A stretch of DNA of 64,000 nt from an uncultured Muribaculaceae bacterium (GCA_910578665.1 CAJTQU010000009.1:1-64000), one strand, 5' to 3'. Counted from the stretch's first letter, positions 26,152 through 35,780 are shown. Translations and numbers: made by a program. Notes: a model not told the origin generated them from the letters alone.

Positions 26152-27729
26152 TTAGTCGGTATACTTACCGGTTACTTCGGCAGCGCACTTGCGCAGCAAT
26201 TCTTCAACCTCGGGAGTGAGTTTGCCGGCACGCAATTCATCAAGGACTTCCTTCTGGTACTTAGCCTTAAGCAGCTGGAGGAACATCTCTTCAAATTCGT
26301 GCACCTTGTCAAGCGGCACATTTTCAAGAAGGCCGTTCACGCCGCAATAGATAACAGCGATCTCATTCTCCACGGGCCAGGGTTTGTACTGGGGCTGGAC
26401 AAGCAACTCCTGATTCTTGCGTCCGCGGTCAATCACTTTAGCCGTAACAGGGTCTATATCTCCACCAAACTTCGTGAATGACTCCAACTCGCGGAACTGT
26501 GCCTGCGCAATTTTAAGAGTACCGGCTACCTTCTTCATCGCCTTGATCTGAGCATTACCGCCCACACGGCTCACAGAAATACCCACATTAACAGCAGGAC
26601 GTATACCCTGGTTAAAGAGAGCGGACTCCAAATAAATCTGGCCGTCAGTAATAGATATGACGTTTGTCGGTATATAGGCAGACACGTCACCTGCCTGTGT
26701 CTCGATGATAGGAAGAGCTGTAAGAGAACCTCCACCCTTTACAATAGGCTTGAGTGCCTCGGGCAGGTCGTTCATCTTAGATGCTATATCCTGGTTGTCA
26801 ATGATTTTAGCAGCACGTTCAAGCAAACGCGAGTGCAGGTAGAAAATATCACCGGGATAGGCTTCACGACCAGAAGGGCGCCTAAGGATGAGCGAAATCT
26901 CACGATATGCGACAGCCTGCTTTGACAAGTCATCATACACGATAAGAGCATCGCGGCCGGTATCACGGAAGTACTCGCCAATCGCCACACCGGCAAAAGG
27001 TGAATAGTAACGCATTGAAGCCGAGTCAGAAGCAGAAGCAGCCACGACAACAGTATAGTCAAGTGCTCCGTATTTCTCCAGCGTGTGCACTATCGAAGCA
27101 ATTGTAGAAGCCTTTTGGCCGATAGCCACATAAATACAGTAGACAGGCTTGCCCTCTTCAAAATTCTTGCGCTGGTTAATGATCGTGTCTATAGCGATAG
27201 CGGTCTTTCCAATCTGACGGTCACCGATAATAAGCTCACGCTGACCACGACCTATAGGTATCATCGAGTCGACAGCTTTCAAACCAGTCTGCAGAGGCTG
27301 GTTAACCGGCTGGCGGAAAATAACACCGGGAGCCTTACGTTCGAGCGGAAGCAGAATACGGTCACCCACAATAGGTCCCTTGCCGTCAACCGGCTCGCCA
27401 AGAATATTTATGACACGGCCGAGCAGTCCTTCGCCTACAGGGATAGATGCAATTTCACCCGTACGGCGCACAGACATATTCTCAGTCACCTCGTTCACGC
27501 TGTTGAGAAGCACAACGCCGACGTTGCTTTCCTCAAGGTTCAGAGCAACGCCCTTCACACCGTTTTCAAACTCAACGAGTTCGTTGGCTCTGACGTTCTC
27601 AAGACCGTAGACATGAGCGACGCCGTCTCCCACAGAGAGCACGGTGCCGACTTCCTCAAATTTAGCCTTGGAGCTGACATCTGCCAACTGTTGTTTTAAA
27701 ATATCAGATATCTCACTTGGGTTTAGCAT
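26152..27729 (-). CDS. atpA: ATP synthase F1 subunit alpha
   Basis: Regulatory nucleotide-binding subunit of F1, 525 residues. The P-loop is GDRQIGKTAIA, with Ile where most alpha subunits have Thr (GDRQTGKT); the essential Lys and following Thr are kept. The C-terminal part has PAVNVGISVSRVGGNAQIKA, the family signature. It begins 4 bases after atpH, indicating coupled translation. Confidence 0.97.
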   Translation of the reverse strand: MLNPSEISDILKQQLADVSSKAKFEEVGTVLSVGDGVAHVYGLENVRANELVEFENGVKGVALNLEESNVGVVLLNSVNEVTENMSVRRTGEIASIPVGEGLLGRVINILGEPVDGKGPIVGDRILLPLERKAPGVIFRQPVNQPLQTGLKAVDSMIPIGRGQRELIIGDRQIGKTAIAIDTIINQRKNFEEGKPVYCIYVAIGQKASTIASIVHTLEKYGALDYTVVVAASASDSASMRYYSPFAGVAIGEYFRDTGRDALIVYDDLSKQAVAYREISLILRRPSGREAYPGDIFYLHSRLLERAAKIIDNQDIASKMNDLPEALKPIVKGGGSLTALPIIETQAGDVSAYIPTNVISITDGQIYLESALFNQGIRPAVNVGISVSRVGGNAQIKAMKKVAGTLKIAQAQFRELESFTKFGGDIDPVTAKVIDRGRKNQELLVQPQYKPWPVENEIAVIYCGVNGLLENVPLDKVHEFEEMFLQLLKAKYQKEVLDELRAGKLTPEVEELLRKCAAEVTGKYTD

Positions 27730-27733
27730 CTTC

Positions 27734-28279
27734 CTATTTACTGCTTAAAAGTGTTAATCGTAATTTTTCAATCTCATTACTGATGGAAGCATCCATTCTT
27801 ACAGAATCCACATCTATTACAAATCCTCCGATTATGCTGCTGTCGACAACATATGAGAATTCGAGATTGCGGTCCTTAAAAGCGGAACGAACCAAATCGC
27901 GGATTTTAGCCAATTCGGGCTCTTCCATATTTATGGCTGTAATAATACGCACCATGGAGATAGAATTCGCCTTGCGATAAATATCTCTATATGCAAGAGC
28001 CATCGAATAGGCAAACATTTCGCGGTTTTTATCGATAATCAGCTTAACGAATCCACGGAAGTCATCCTCCACAGCCGGACCGGCAGCAGCCAAAAGCAAC
28101 CTGCTCTTGTCCTCGCGGCTTAAAAATGGATTGTTCATCACTTTGCCTAAGTCAGGATTAGACTCAAACGCAGCTACGACCGCTTTCATTTCGTCATACA
28201 CCACACCCTGGTTGCCTTTTTCCGCAGCAAACTTATAAAGGGCCTTGGCATATCTGTGAGGGATAAGACCGTCGTTCAT
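27734..28279 (-). CDS. atpH: ATP synthase F1 subunit delta
   Basis: Stator subunit (OSCP) that joins the b subunit to the top of F1, 181 residues. The N-terminal helical domain begins GLIPHRYAKALYKFAAEKGN, and the C-terminal domain carries the conserved VDSSIIGGFVIDVDSVRMDA. It is 7 bases after atpF and 4 bases before atpA. Confidence 0.94.
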   Translation of the reverse strand: MNDGLIPHRYAKALYKFAAEKGNQGVVYDEMKAVVAAFESNPDLGKVMNNPFLSREDKSRLLLAAAGPAVEDDFRGFVKLIIDKNREMFAYSMALAYRDIYRKANSISMVRIITAINMEEPELAKIRDLVRSAFKDRNLEFSYVVDSSIIGGFVIDVDSVRMDASISNEIEKLRLTLLSSK

Positions 28280-28286
28280 TAGTTAA

Positions 28287-28781
28287 TTAGTTCTTTTCGA
28301 TTTCGTCCAACAATTTATTTACAAGCTCAGTCTGAGCCTCGTCAGAAGCCATCTGCTTGCGCAGCATCTTCTCGGCTATCTCAATAGAGAACTTGCTTAC
28401 TTCGTTTCTGAATTGCAGCTCAGCCTCTTTGCGTGATTGTTCAATTGACAATTTAGCTGCATCCATCACCTTCTTCGCTTCAACAGAAGCCTCATTACGG
28501 GCTTCTTCGATGATTTGAGTCTTGATTTTGGCTGCGTCACGCAGTATTTCGGCCTGCTGCTTCTGTGCTTCAGCTATGTATCTTTCGGCTTCCTTGCGCG
28601 CTCCGTCGAGCTGCTCTTTGGCATTCTGGGCATATTCGACCCCTCTGTCAATCAAATCAGCACGCTCATCGATGCTTTTAATGATGACAGGCCATGCCCA
28701 TTTCCTCAATGCCAGAAACAGCAGGAGGAATGCAACGAACATCCAAAAGACCAAGCCAAAATCAGGCGTGAATAATTCCAT
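28287..28781 (-). CDS. atpF: ATP synthase Fo subunit b
   Basis: Peripheral stalk subunit, 164 residues. One N-terminal membrane helix (about 8-26) is followed by a long charged helix (about 30-160) rich in Glu, Ala, Lys and Arg that forms the dimeric stalk. It lies 24 bases after atpE and 7 bases before atpH. Only one b-type gene is present, so the stalk is probably a homodimer. Confidence 0.94.
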   Translation of the reverse strand: MELFTPDFGLVFWMFVAFLLLFLALRKWAWPVIIKSIDERADLIDRGVEYAQNAKEQLDGARKEAERYIAEAQKQQAEILRDAAKIKTQIIEEARNEASVEAKKVMDAAKLSIEQSRKEAELQFRNEVSKFSIEIAEKMLRKQMASDEAQTELVNKLLDEIEKN

Positions 28782-28805
28782 TAGGTTCTCAGAGTGGAGT
28801 TAGGA

Positions 28806-29048
28806 TTACTGAATAAAGATTGCGAGTGCAGAAACGATAACGGCAAACAGTGCCACACCCTCGACAAGAGCCGCGATCACAATCATATTGCTTCGGATAT
28901 CATTGGCAGCCTCGGGCTGACGTGCGATAGCCTCCATAGCCGAGGCACCAATCTTACCGATACCGAAACCGGCAGCTATAGCCGAAAGACTTGCACCGAT
29001 AGCGGCGCCGAAATTTGCAATTGCATCTGCTAAAATCATTGATAACAT
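28806..29048 (-). CDS. atpE: ATP synthase Fo subunit c (proton type)
   Basis: Rotor-ring subunit, 80 residues, two helices joined by the polar loop ARQPEA (42-47). Glu63 in LVEGVALF is the ion-carrying carboxylate. The helix-1 position that holds Gln in sodium-type rings is Ile here, and the residue after Glu63 is Gly rather than Ser/Thr. The ring is therefore predicted to move protons, not sodium. A start three codons later (29039) is equally possible. Confidence 0.94.
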   Translation of the reverse strand: MLSMILADAIANFGAAIGASLSAIAAGFGIGKIGASAMEAIARQPEAANDIRSNMIVIAALVEGVALFAVIVSALAIFIQ

Positions 29049-29104
29049 AGTGATAAATGTTTTATGGTTTAAATTTAAATTATTTCAGAAAACAAATTAT
29101 TAAA

Positions 29105-30412
29105 TTAAGCATGCGCCTCCGGGACATCAGCACCAACTGATGCATGATGCTTTTTCTCTTCATGATGACCGTCTTCCTGAGCAAGTCCTATGAAAATTGT
29201 AGAAAGCATGGTGAAAACATAAGCCTGGATAAAGCTTACCAACACATCGAGCGCAAGCATGAATATAGAGAATATGGTCGACACAACTGTCACGCCACCG
29301 ACTGCGGCAGCACCGAACGCGCCAAATATGAATATCAGCAGAACCAGTGTGATGACGATCATATGGCCACCCATCATGTTGGCAAACAGACGCACACAAA
29401 GCGCGGCAGGCTTAGTGAAAATACCAAACACCTCAATAAACTGCATAATCGGCAGCGGACACTTCAACCAAATAGGCACATCGGGCCAAAGTATCTCTTT
29501 CCAGTAATGCTTAGTACCCTTTATATTGGTCATAAAGAATGTCAGCAATGCTAAAACCAAAGTAACCGCTATATTGCCGGTAAGGTTGGCACCACCAGGG
29601 AAAATAACTATCAAACCAAGCAGGTTCATAGTCAAAATAAAAAAGAAAGCTGTTAGCAAATATGGTGCAAACTTGGGCGCTTTCTTCCCTAAAGTACTCT
29701 TTATAACACCGTTATAAACAAATTCAACTATAAGCTCAAGAAAACCACTGCCTTTACGCGGAGCTTTCAGATTGTTGCGCTTATACCAACGGACAACAGA
29801 CATCATCATCAGCGTAACCAGTATAGCCGTAATAAAAAGTGCAAGCACATTTTTAGTAAACGAGAAATCCCAAGGCTTATACTCAGTATAATACTGCCCG
29901 TCAACTTTGATATATCCGGGAACATTCACCTCTGACAACGGCTTGTTTTCAGCCACGGCCAGCGAATCAGCCTGAAGAACAACCTTATCCTGAACATCAG
30001 CAGCCAAAGGCATGAGTTCAACTACCTTGTTTTTATTGGCCTCTGATTTAGACAATATAAACGTATACTTCTTGCCTCCATCCTCCAAAACAACCGGAAC
30101 CGGGTGCAAATGATGCTCTTCCTTACCAGTCACCTCATTTTTCGTAACGACCAATTCTCTAAGACGGGCCGAAGAAAAACAATGCCAACTGCCATCCTCC
30201 GCACGTACTATAACGGGTAAAGGAATTCTATACTGATGCGCAAACGGCACTTCCCAACCATATCCGTCACCAAGATGCTCGAAAATGATTTCCTTGACAT
30301 CCATAGTTTCCTTCTCCCCGTCACCCTTCTCTGCAGAGGCATGAAGAGTGGCAGGCGCAAACAGGAAAACTGCCAGAATCAGGAGAAATATATGTTTAAA
30401 TTTAGAAGTCAT
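29105..30412 (-). CDS. atpB: ATP synthase Fo subunit a with large secreted N-terminal domain
   Basis: Proton half-channel subunit. At 435 residues it is far longer than E. coli subunit a (271). A cleavable-looking signal peptide (1-26, ending HASA) is followed by a hydrophilic domain of about 150 residues predicted in the periplasm. The five-to-six-helix channel follows from about 183. The essential Arg is Arg341 in CVRLFANMMGGH. The C-terminal tail is rich in His and Glu (DGHHEEKKHHAS). Extended N-termini of this kind are known in Bacteroidota; the function of the extra domain is unknown to me. It is 75 bases after atpC and 56 before atpE, with no atpI in between. Confidence 0.95.
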   Translation of the reverse strand: MTSKFKHIFLLILAVFLFAPATLHASAEKGDGEKETMDVKEIIFEHLGDGYGWEVPFAHQYRIPLPVIVRAEDGSWHCFSSARLRELVVTKNEVTGKEEHHLHPVPVVLEDGGKKYTFILSKSEANKNKVVELMPLAADVQDKVVLQADSLAVAENKPLSEVNVPGYIKVDGQYYTEYKPWDFSFTKNVLALFITAILVTLMMMSVVRWYKRNNLKAPRKGSGFLELIVEFVYNGVIKSTLGKKAPKFAPYLLTAFFFILTMNLLGLIVIFPGGANLTGNIAVTLVLALLTFFMTNIKGTKHYWKEILWPDVPIWLKCPLPIMQFIEVFGIFTKPAALCVRLFANMMGGHMIVITLVLLIFIFGAFGAAAVGGVTVVSTIFSIFMLALDVLVSFIQAYVFTMLSTIFIGLAQEDGHHEEKKHHASVGADVPEAHA

Positions 30413-30487
30413 TGTCCTTTATTGATGAAGAGATTCACGCATTTAAAATGAATCTGCTTATATTACCTTTAAATGAATGAACCAGCC

Positions 30488-30724
30488 TCAATAGATGCAC
30501 ACTGAAACGACATTGTTGTCAACATCAGCAATTCCGCCTTTCACCTCAATCTCATGCTCGGATGAGTCCGAAGCCTTATAGCGGACTATACCTGGAACAA
30601 GTACGGAAATCAACGAAGCGTGATTCTTAAGAACCGTAAACGATCCCATCTCACCTGGCAATGTCACAGCCGTAGCCTCACCTTTAAACAGGACCTGTTC
30701 CGCAGAGATTATCTCAAGTGTCAT
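30488..30724 (-). CDS. atpC: ATP synthase F1 subunit epsilon, short form
   Basis: A 78-residue epsilon subunit made only of the N-terminal beta-sandwich (MTLEIISAEQVLFKGEATAV, then LPGEMGSFTVLKNHASLIS) that contacts gamma and the c-ring. The C-terminal two-helix domain, which inhibits ATP hydrolysis in E. coli (139 residues), is missing. The end at Tyr78 is followed by a stop with no frameshifted continuation visible, so this is a natural short form. It lies 69 bases after atpD. Confidence 0.92.
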   Translation of the reverse strand: MTLEIISAEQVLFKGEATAVTLPGEMGSFTVLKNHASLISVLVPGIVRYKASDSSEHEIEVKGGIADVDNNVVSVCIY

Positions 30725-30793
30725 AAAGCGAAATAAAATTTTAAATAGTTTCAGCGATTGTATAAATCAATTATAAGTCTGACTAAGTAAGAG

Positions 30794-32296
30794 TTACTTA
30801 ACTTCCTCAAGCATCTTCTTACCCTTGGCTATGGCCTCGTCAATAGTTCCGACATTCAGGAATGCCTGTTCCGGATATTCATCCATCTCGCCGCTGAGAA
30901 TCATCTTAAAGCCGCGAATAGTCTCTGACAGAGGAACCATAACACCGGGCAGACCTGTAAACTGCTCTGCTACGTGGAAAGGCTGCGAGAGATAACGCTG
31001 AGCACGACGCGCACGGGCAACTACCAGCTTATCATCGTCACCAAGTTCGTCCACACCAAGGATGGCTATAATATCCTGAAGTTCATTATATTTCTGCAAC
31101 AACTGCTTAACCTGCTGTGCCACATTATAATGCTCTTCGCCTATCACATTAGGATCAAGGATACGTGAAGTAGACTCCAACGGATCCACAGCAGGATAAA
31201 TACCAAGCTCGGAGATCTTACGTGACAACACTGTAGTAGCATCCAAGAAGCTAAACGTTGTAGCAGGCGCCGGGTCTGTCAAGTCATCAGCAGGCACGTA
31301 AATAGCCTGAACCGAAGTAATAGAACCCTGCTTAGTAGAGGTAATACGCTCCTGCAAAATACCCATTTCAGAAGCCAGTGTAGGCTGGTAACCTACAGCA
31401 GAAGGCATACGACCAAGAAGTGCCGACACCTCTGAACCAGCCTGGGTAAAACGGAATATATTGTCAATAAACAACAAAACGTCCTTACCACCGCCATCCT
31501 GGTCACGGAACTGCTCGGCAACCGTAAGACCTGAAAGAGCAACACGCAGACGAGCACCAGGAGGTTCATTCATCTGACCGAACACAAGAGTAGACTGCGA
31601 ATTATTCACTTCGTTCATATCAACATCGTGAATATTCCATTCGCCTTTCTCCATGCCCTCTCTGAACTTTTCACCGTAACGAATAACTCCGCTCTCAATC
31701 ATCTCGCGAAGCAAGTCATTACCCTCACGTGTACGTTCACCGACACCGGTAAACACAGAGAAACCATTATGCCCCTTAGCAATATTATTTATGAGCTCCA
31801 TGATAAGCACGGTCTTGCCCACACCGGCACCACCGAACAAACCAATCTTACCACCCTTTGAATAAGGCTCAAGCAGGTCAATCACCTTTATACCGGTAAA
31901 CAATATCTCCGTAGAAATGGCCAAATCCTCAAACGCCGGGGCAGGCTGGTGAATCGGACGCATATTCTCGCGCTTAAGTTCAGGGAGCTTGTCTATAGGC
32001 TCTCCAATAACATTAAGCAGACGGCCCTTGACCTGAGCGCCAGTAGGCACGGCAATAGGATGTCCGAGGTTTTCCACCTTTACGCCTCGACGCAGACCGT
32101 CGGTACTTTCCATGGCAACGCAACGCACTGTGTCTTCACCAATGTGCTGCTCTACCTCAAGTATGAGGGTTTCGCCATTGTCACGCTCCACCTTCAGAGC
32201 AGAATAGATGGGTGGAATAGCATCCTTGCCGCCCTCAAAAGAAACGTCAATCACAGGACCAATCACCTGAGTCACTGTACCAAATTTAGCGCTCAT
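30794..32296 (-). CDS. atpD: ATP synthase F1 subunit beta
   Basis: Catalytic subunit of F1, 500 residues, somewhat longer than E. coli (460) through small insertions. Walker A is GGAGVGKTVLIMELI and Walker B is DVLLFIDNIFRF. The catalytic glutamate lies in GERTREGNDL, and the signature PAVDPLESTSR is intact. It is the first ATP synthase gene in the operon, starting 57 bases after the nuoH stop. No separate promoter is obvious in that gap. Confidence 0.97.
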   Translation of the reverse strand: MSAKFGTVTQVIGPVIDVSFEGGKDAIPPIYSALKVERDNGETLILEVEQHIGEDTVRCVAMESTDGLRRGVKVENLGHPIAVPTGAQVKGRLLNVIGEPIDKLPELKRENMRPIHQPAPAFEDLAISTEILFTGIKVIDLLEPYSKGGKIGLFGGAGVGKTVLIMELINNIAKGHNGFSVFTGVGERTREGNDLLREMIESGVIRYGEKFREGMEKGEWNIHDVDMNEVNNSQSTLVFGQMNEPPGARLRVALSGLTVAEQFRDQDGGGKDVLLFIDNIFRFTQAGSEVSALLGRMPSAVGYQPTLASEMGILQERITSTKQGSITSVQAIYVPADDLTDPAPATTFSFLDATTVLSRKISELGIYPAVDPLESTSRILDPNVIGEEHYNVAQQVKQLLQKYNELQDIIAILGVDELGDDDKLVVARARRAQRYLSQPFHVAEQFTGLPGVMVPLSETIRGFKMILSGEMDEYPEQAFLNVGTIDEAIAKGKKMLEEVK

Positions 32297-32353
32297 AAAT
32301 TTCTTTAGTATATGGATTTCTTGTTAATATTCTAATAATTACAATTTACAAAA

Positions 32354-33430
32354 TCAGAAGTGCCAGCCATTGGTCACGCACAATGCCATAACCACAAGGT
32401 TGACAAGAGCGATAGGCATAAGATACTTCCACTCAAAAGCAAGCATCTGGTCAATACGAACACGGGGGAACGTCCACTTAAACCAAATAATTACAAAAGA
32501 AATAAAGAAAGCCTTAGCCAAGAACCAAACAATGCCAGGTATATAATTCATAATCTCATTAAAACCATCCCAGCCATTTACATGGAAAGGCATCCAACCG
32601 CCTAGGAACATCAATGAGCATATTCCCGATACGATGAAGAGATTAAGATACTCAGCCAGGTAGAAAAATCCGAAATGAATACCTGAGTACTCGGTATGAT
32701 AACCAGCAGTCAACTCATGCTCAGCCTCGGGGAGGTCAAAAGGACCACGGTTTGTCTCAGCAGTAGCCGCAATAACATAAATAATACATGCTATTATGGC
32801 CGGGACATGTCCTGTGAATATAAACCAACCCCTATCCTGAGCCATGACAATCTCATTGATATTCATAGTTCCAGCAAAAAGGACCATAGTTATGATAGCC
32901 AGTCCGAGAGAAAGCTCATAACTTACCATCTGAGCACCGGAACGCATAGCACCAATAAGAGTATACTTATTATTCGAGGCCCAACCGGCAAGCAAGATAC
33001 CAAGAATACCGACAGAACTTACAGCCAATATGAAGAATATACCAATATTATAATTGATTATCTGCATACCACGACCCCAGGGAAGACACGCAAGCATTGT
33101 TACTGACGATGCAATAATTATATAGGGTGCAAGCTTAAACAGGAATTTATCAGTACCCTTAAGTGGTATAAGCTCCTTGATAAGGATCTTGAACATATCC
33201 GCAAACACCTGGAGCAAACCCCACTTACCAACACGCATAGGGCCGAGACGACACTGGAACCAGGCACAAAGTTTGCGTTCGTACAAGATATAGAAGAGTG
33301 CGAGCACTGTGTAAGCACCAAGCACACAAAGTCCGATGAGGATACACTCAACAAGCACCGTGGCCCAATCAGGCAGGTAGCTCAGAAGGAAATTGTTTAT
33401 CCAGGTAGTTACAACACTGAAATCAAACAT
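32354..33430 (-). CDS. nuoH: NADH-quinone oxidoreductase subunit H
   Basis: Membrane-arm subunit that forms the quinone chamber with NuoB and NuoD and links it to the proton channels. The 358-residue protein has about eight helices. The acidic loop is AETNRGPFDLPEAEHELTAG, the strongest NuoH signature, and an early block reads YILYERKLCAWFQCRLGPMR. It lies 41 bases after nuoCD. The next gene downstream is atpD, not nuoI as in most nuo clusters. Confidence 0.96.
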   Translation of the reverse strand: MFDFSVVTTWINNFLLSYLPDWATVLVECILIGLCVLGAYTVLALFYILYERKLCAWFQCRLGPMRVGKWGLLQVFADMFKILIKELIPLKGTDKFLFKLAPYIIIASSVTMLACLPWGRGMQIINYNIGIFFILAVSSVGILGILLAGWASNNKYTLIGAMRSGAQMVSYELSLGLAIITMVLFAGTMNINEIVMAQDRGWFIFTGHVPAIIACIIYVIAATAETNRGPFDLPEAEHELTAGYHTEYSGIHFGFFYLAEYLNLFIVSGICSLMFLGGWMPFHVNGWDGFNEIMNYIPGIVWFLAKAFFISFVIIWFKWTFPRVRIDQMLAFEWKYLMPIALVNLVVMALCVTNGWHF

Positions 33431-33471
33431 AATCGTGTTTTATAATTGTTGAGTAAATTAGTTTAAATACA

Positions 33472-35103
33472 TTATCTATCGATGTCGGGAATCACAAAGT
33501 CGAGAGCAGCACCAATGACGATAAGGTCTGCTATCATACTGCCCTTACATGTCAAATCCATAACTCCGACAAGATTGAAACACGGGCTCTGGAAGTGCAG
33601 ACGGTAAGGGGTCTTCTCACCCTTGCTCTCAATATACACGCCAAAAGCACCGCGACTTGCCTCAACCTGCTGATACCAGCGGCCCTCAGGCAACTTGACA
33701 ATCTTCGGCACCTGCGCACGAATCGGACCCTCGGGTATACGGTCCACAAGCTGCTCAAGAATCTTAACACTTTCCTCTATCTCGCGCATACGCACCATAT
33801 AACGAGCGAAACTGTCACAGCCGTCCTCGAGCACCTCGTCAAACTCCACATCAGCATAAGATGCATAAGGATGCTTCTTTCGTGTATCGCAACTCCAATT
33901 AGAACCACGACCGGAAGGACCAGTAATATCGTAATTTATAGCGTCTGCCAAAGGCAGCATACCCACACCCACCATGCGGTTCTTAGCAATAATATTGCCA
34001 GAGAAAACTTTATGGTATTCTGCAAGACGCGAAGGCATGATTGAGCAGAGTTCTTTTACATCCTTCACAAAATCTTCATGCAGATCTGCAACGACACCGC
34101 CAATAACATTATAGTTCATGCTCATGCGCGCGCCGCATGTCTTTTCAAAAATATCAAGCACCAACTCGCGCTCACGGAATCCGTAGAAGAAGCATGTTGT
34201 GGCACCCATATCCATAGATGTACATCCAAAAGCGAGCAAGTGAGAAGATATACGCATCAACTCATCCATCATAGTACGGATAACCTGCGCTCTTTCAGGA
34301 ACTTCAATTCCTAAAGCTTTTTCTATACACATGCACAGACAATGACGGTTCATATGCGCGCTCATATAGTCCATGCGGTCAGTGAAATGCAGCGTCTGAG
34401 GATAAGTCAGGCCCTCTGACAATTTTTCAATACCACGGTGGATATAACCGGAAACCACATCAACTTTCTTGACGGTCTCACCATCTATAGCCGCACGAAA
34501 ACGCATAACACCGTGAGTAGAGGGATGCTGCGGACCTATATTCACCACATAGTCTCCAGGCTCAAACACTTTGCCATCAACCCGTTTAACCTGGCCATCT
34601 TCCGCAAGATGAAGAGAATAAGTATCATCTTCATTTTCCTCATCATCCATGCGGATAGGATTCAACTCGGGATCAGCATCGTAGTCTTTACGCAAAGGAT
34701 ATCCCACCCAGTCATTACGCAAGAAGAATCTGCGCATATCAGGATGTTCTATAAACTCTATGCCGTAGAAATCGTAGACTTCACGCTCCTGAAAATTGGC
34801 TACTTTCCACAAGTCACTCACTGTGTGAATCATAGGCTTCTCTCGATCACCGACCGCAACCTTAACACTTATCATCTGCCAGTTGTGAGACGTAGATGTA
34901 AAGTAGTAAATAACACCGAGTGAGTCTTTCCAGTCCATACCGATGAGAGCGGTAAGGACGTCAAACTTCAAACCAGCATTTTCCTTAAGTGCTACAGCCA
35001 ACTTGCGCCAATCCTCAGCAGGCACATTGACGAGCAGAGTCTGGCCCTCCTCAAAAGTGGCAGAGGGACAAATCTTGCTGATTATTTCTTGAAAATTAGC
35101 CAT
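33472..35103 (-). CDS. nuoCD: NADH-quinone oxidoreductase subunit C/D fusion
   Basis: A 543-residue fusion of the peripheral-arm subunits NuoC (about 1-150) and NuoD (about 180-543). The join is an acidic linker (DDEENEDDTYSLHLAEDG). NuoC ends with VYDFYGIEFIEHPDMRRFFL and NDWVGYPLRKDYD. NuoD carries NIGPQHPSTHGVMRF and the RLEKL-like region GYIHRGIEKLSEGLTYPQ, and shapes the quinone cavity with NuoB. NuoC-NuoD fusions also occur in E. coli and most Bacteroidota. It lies 59 bases after nuoB. Confidence 0.96.
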   Translation of the reverse strand: MANFQEIISKICPSATFEEGQTLLVNVPAEDWRKLAVALKENAGLKFDVLTALIGMDWKDSLGVIYYFTSTSHNWQMISVKVAVGDREKPMIHTVSDLWKVANFQEREVYDFYGIEFIEHPDMRRFFLRNDWVGYPLRKDYDADPELNPIRMDDEENEDDTYSLHLAEDGQVKRVDGKVFEPGDYVVNIGPQHPSTHGVMRFRAAIDGETVKKVDVVSGYIHRGIEKLSEGLTYPQTLHFTDRMDYMSAHMNRHCLCMCIEKALGIEVPERAQVIRTMMDELMRISSHLLAFGCTSMDMGATTCFFYGFRERELVLDIFEKTCGARMSMNYNVIGGVVADLHEDFVKDVKELCSIMPSRLAEYHKVFSGNIIAKNRMVGVGMLPLADAINYDITGPSGRGSNWSCDTRKKHPYASYADVEFDEVLEDGCDSFARYMVRMREIEESVKILEQLVDRIPEGPIRAQVPKIVKLPEGRWYQQVEASRGAFGVYIESKGEKTPYRLHFQSPCFNLVGVMDLTCKGSMIADLIVIGAALDFVIPDIDR

Positions 35104-35162
35104 TATATTTATTGAAAGCGGTATTAATATTGAAATATGATGTGAGGTTCAATGTAGCGTCA

Positions 35163-35780
35163 TTAATATTTGCCAACCTCACGGGCATTTTTTGCGAAGA
35201 AGTCTGAAATCTTCTCCTTACGGTTAGCTCCGCCGAAGAACTTCTGAACCTTAATCTTGCGCTGGAGCTGCATTAATCCGTAAAACATTGCTTCTGGACG
35301 CGGCGGACAACCAGGAATATAGACATCGACAGGAAGTATTTTGTCCACACCAGGAAGAACACAGTACGAATTTTTAAACGGACCTCCCGACACAGCACAA
35401 CCTCCACAAGCTATCACATAGCGAGGCTCGGCCAACTGCTCATACAAACGACGAAGCACAGGAGCCATACGGTGCACAATCGTGCCCTGAACCATTATAT
35501 AGTCTGCCTGACGGGGAGAGTTACGAGCCACCTCGGCACCATAACGAGCCATATCATAACGGGCCGCGCCGAGACACATAAACTCGATAGCGCAGCAGCT
35601 AGTACCAAAACAAAGAGGCCAAAGAGAATTGGCTCGACCCCAGTTTATAAGCTGGTCAAGCTTGCCGACTACCACATTGGCGCCGGTGGCATTAAGTTCC
35701 TCAACGAGCGAATCAATATACTGATTGTCTTTGAAGTCCTCATGCTTCATATTGCGAATAGAGGGGGTCTTTACTGCCAT
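35163..35780 (-). CDS. nuoB: NADH-quinone oxidoreductase subunit B
   Basis: Carries cluster N2, the last electron carrier before quinone. The 205-residue protein has the tandem cysteines (Cys62-Cys63) in CFGTSCCAIEFM, plus CGGCAVSGGPF and VYIPGCPPRPEAM supplying the other ligands. The start at 35780 is chosen because AAGGAG lies 8 bases upstream, an unusually clear ribosome site for this genome. An in-frame ATG at 35879 would add 33 unrelated residues inside nuoA. The gene overlaps the end of nuoA by 10 bases. Confidence 0.95.
   Translation of the reverse strand: MAVKTPSIRNMKHEDFKDNQYIDSLVEELNATGANVVVGKLDQLINWGRANSLWPLCFGTSCCAIEFMCLGAARYDMARYGAEVARNSPRQADYIMVQGTIVHRMAPVLRRLYEQLAEPRYVIACGGCAVSGGPFKNSYCVLPGVDKILPVDVYIPGCPPRPEAMFYGLMQLQRKIKVQKFFGGANRKEKISDFFAKNAREVGKY

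Noticed and set aside
28806..29048. Possible sodium-driven ATP synthase
   Set aside because: The c subunit lacks the Gln and Ser/Thr ligands of sodium-type rings around Glu63, so proton coupling is predicted.
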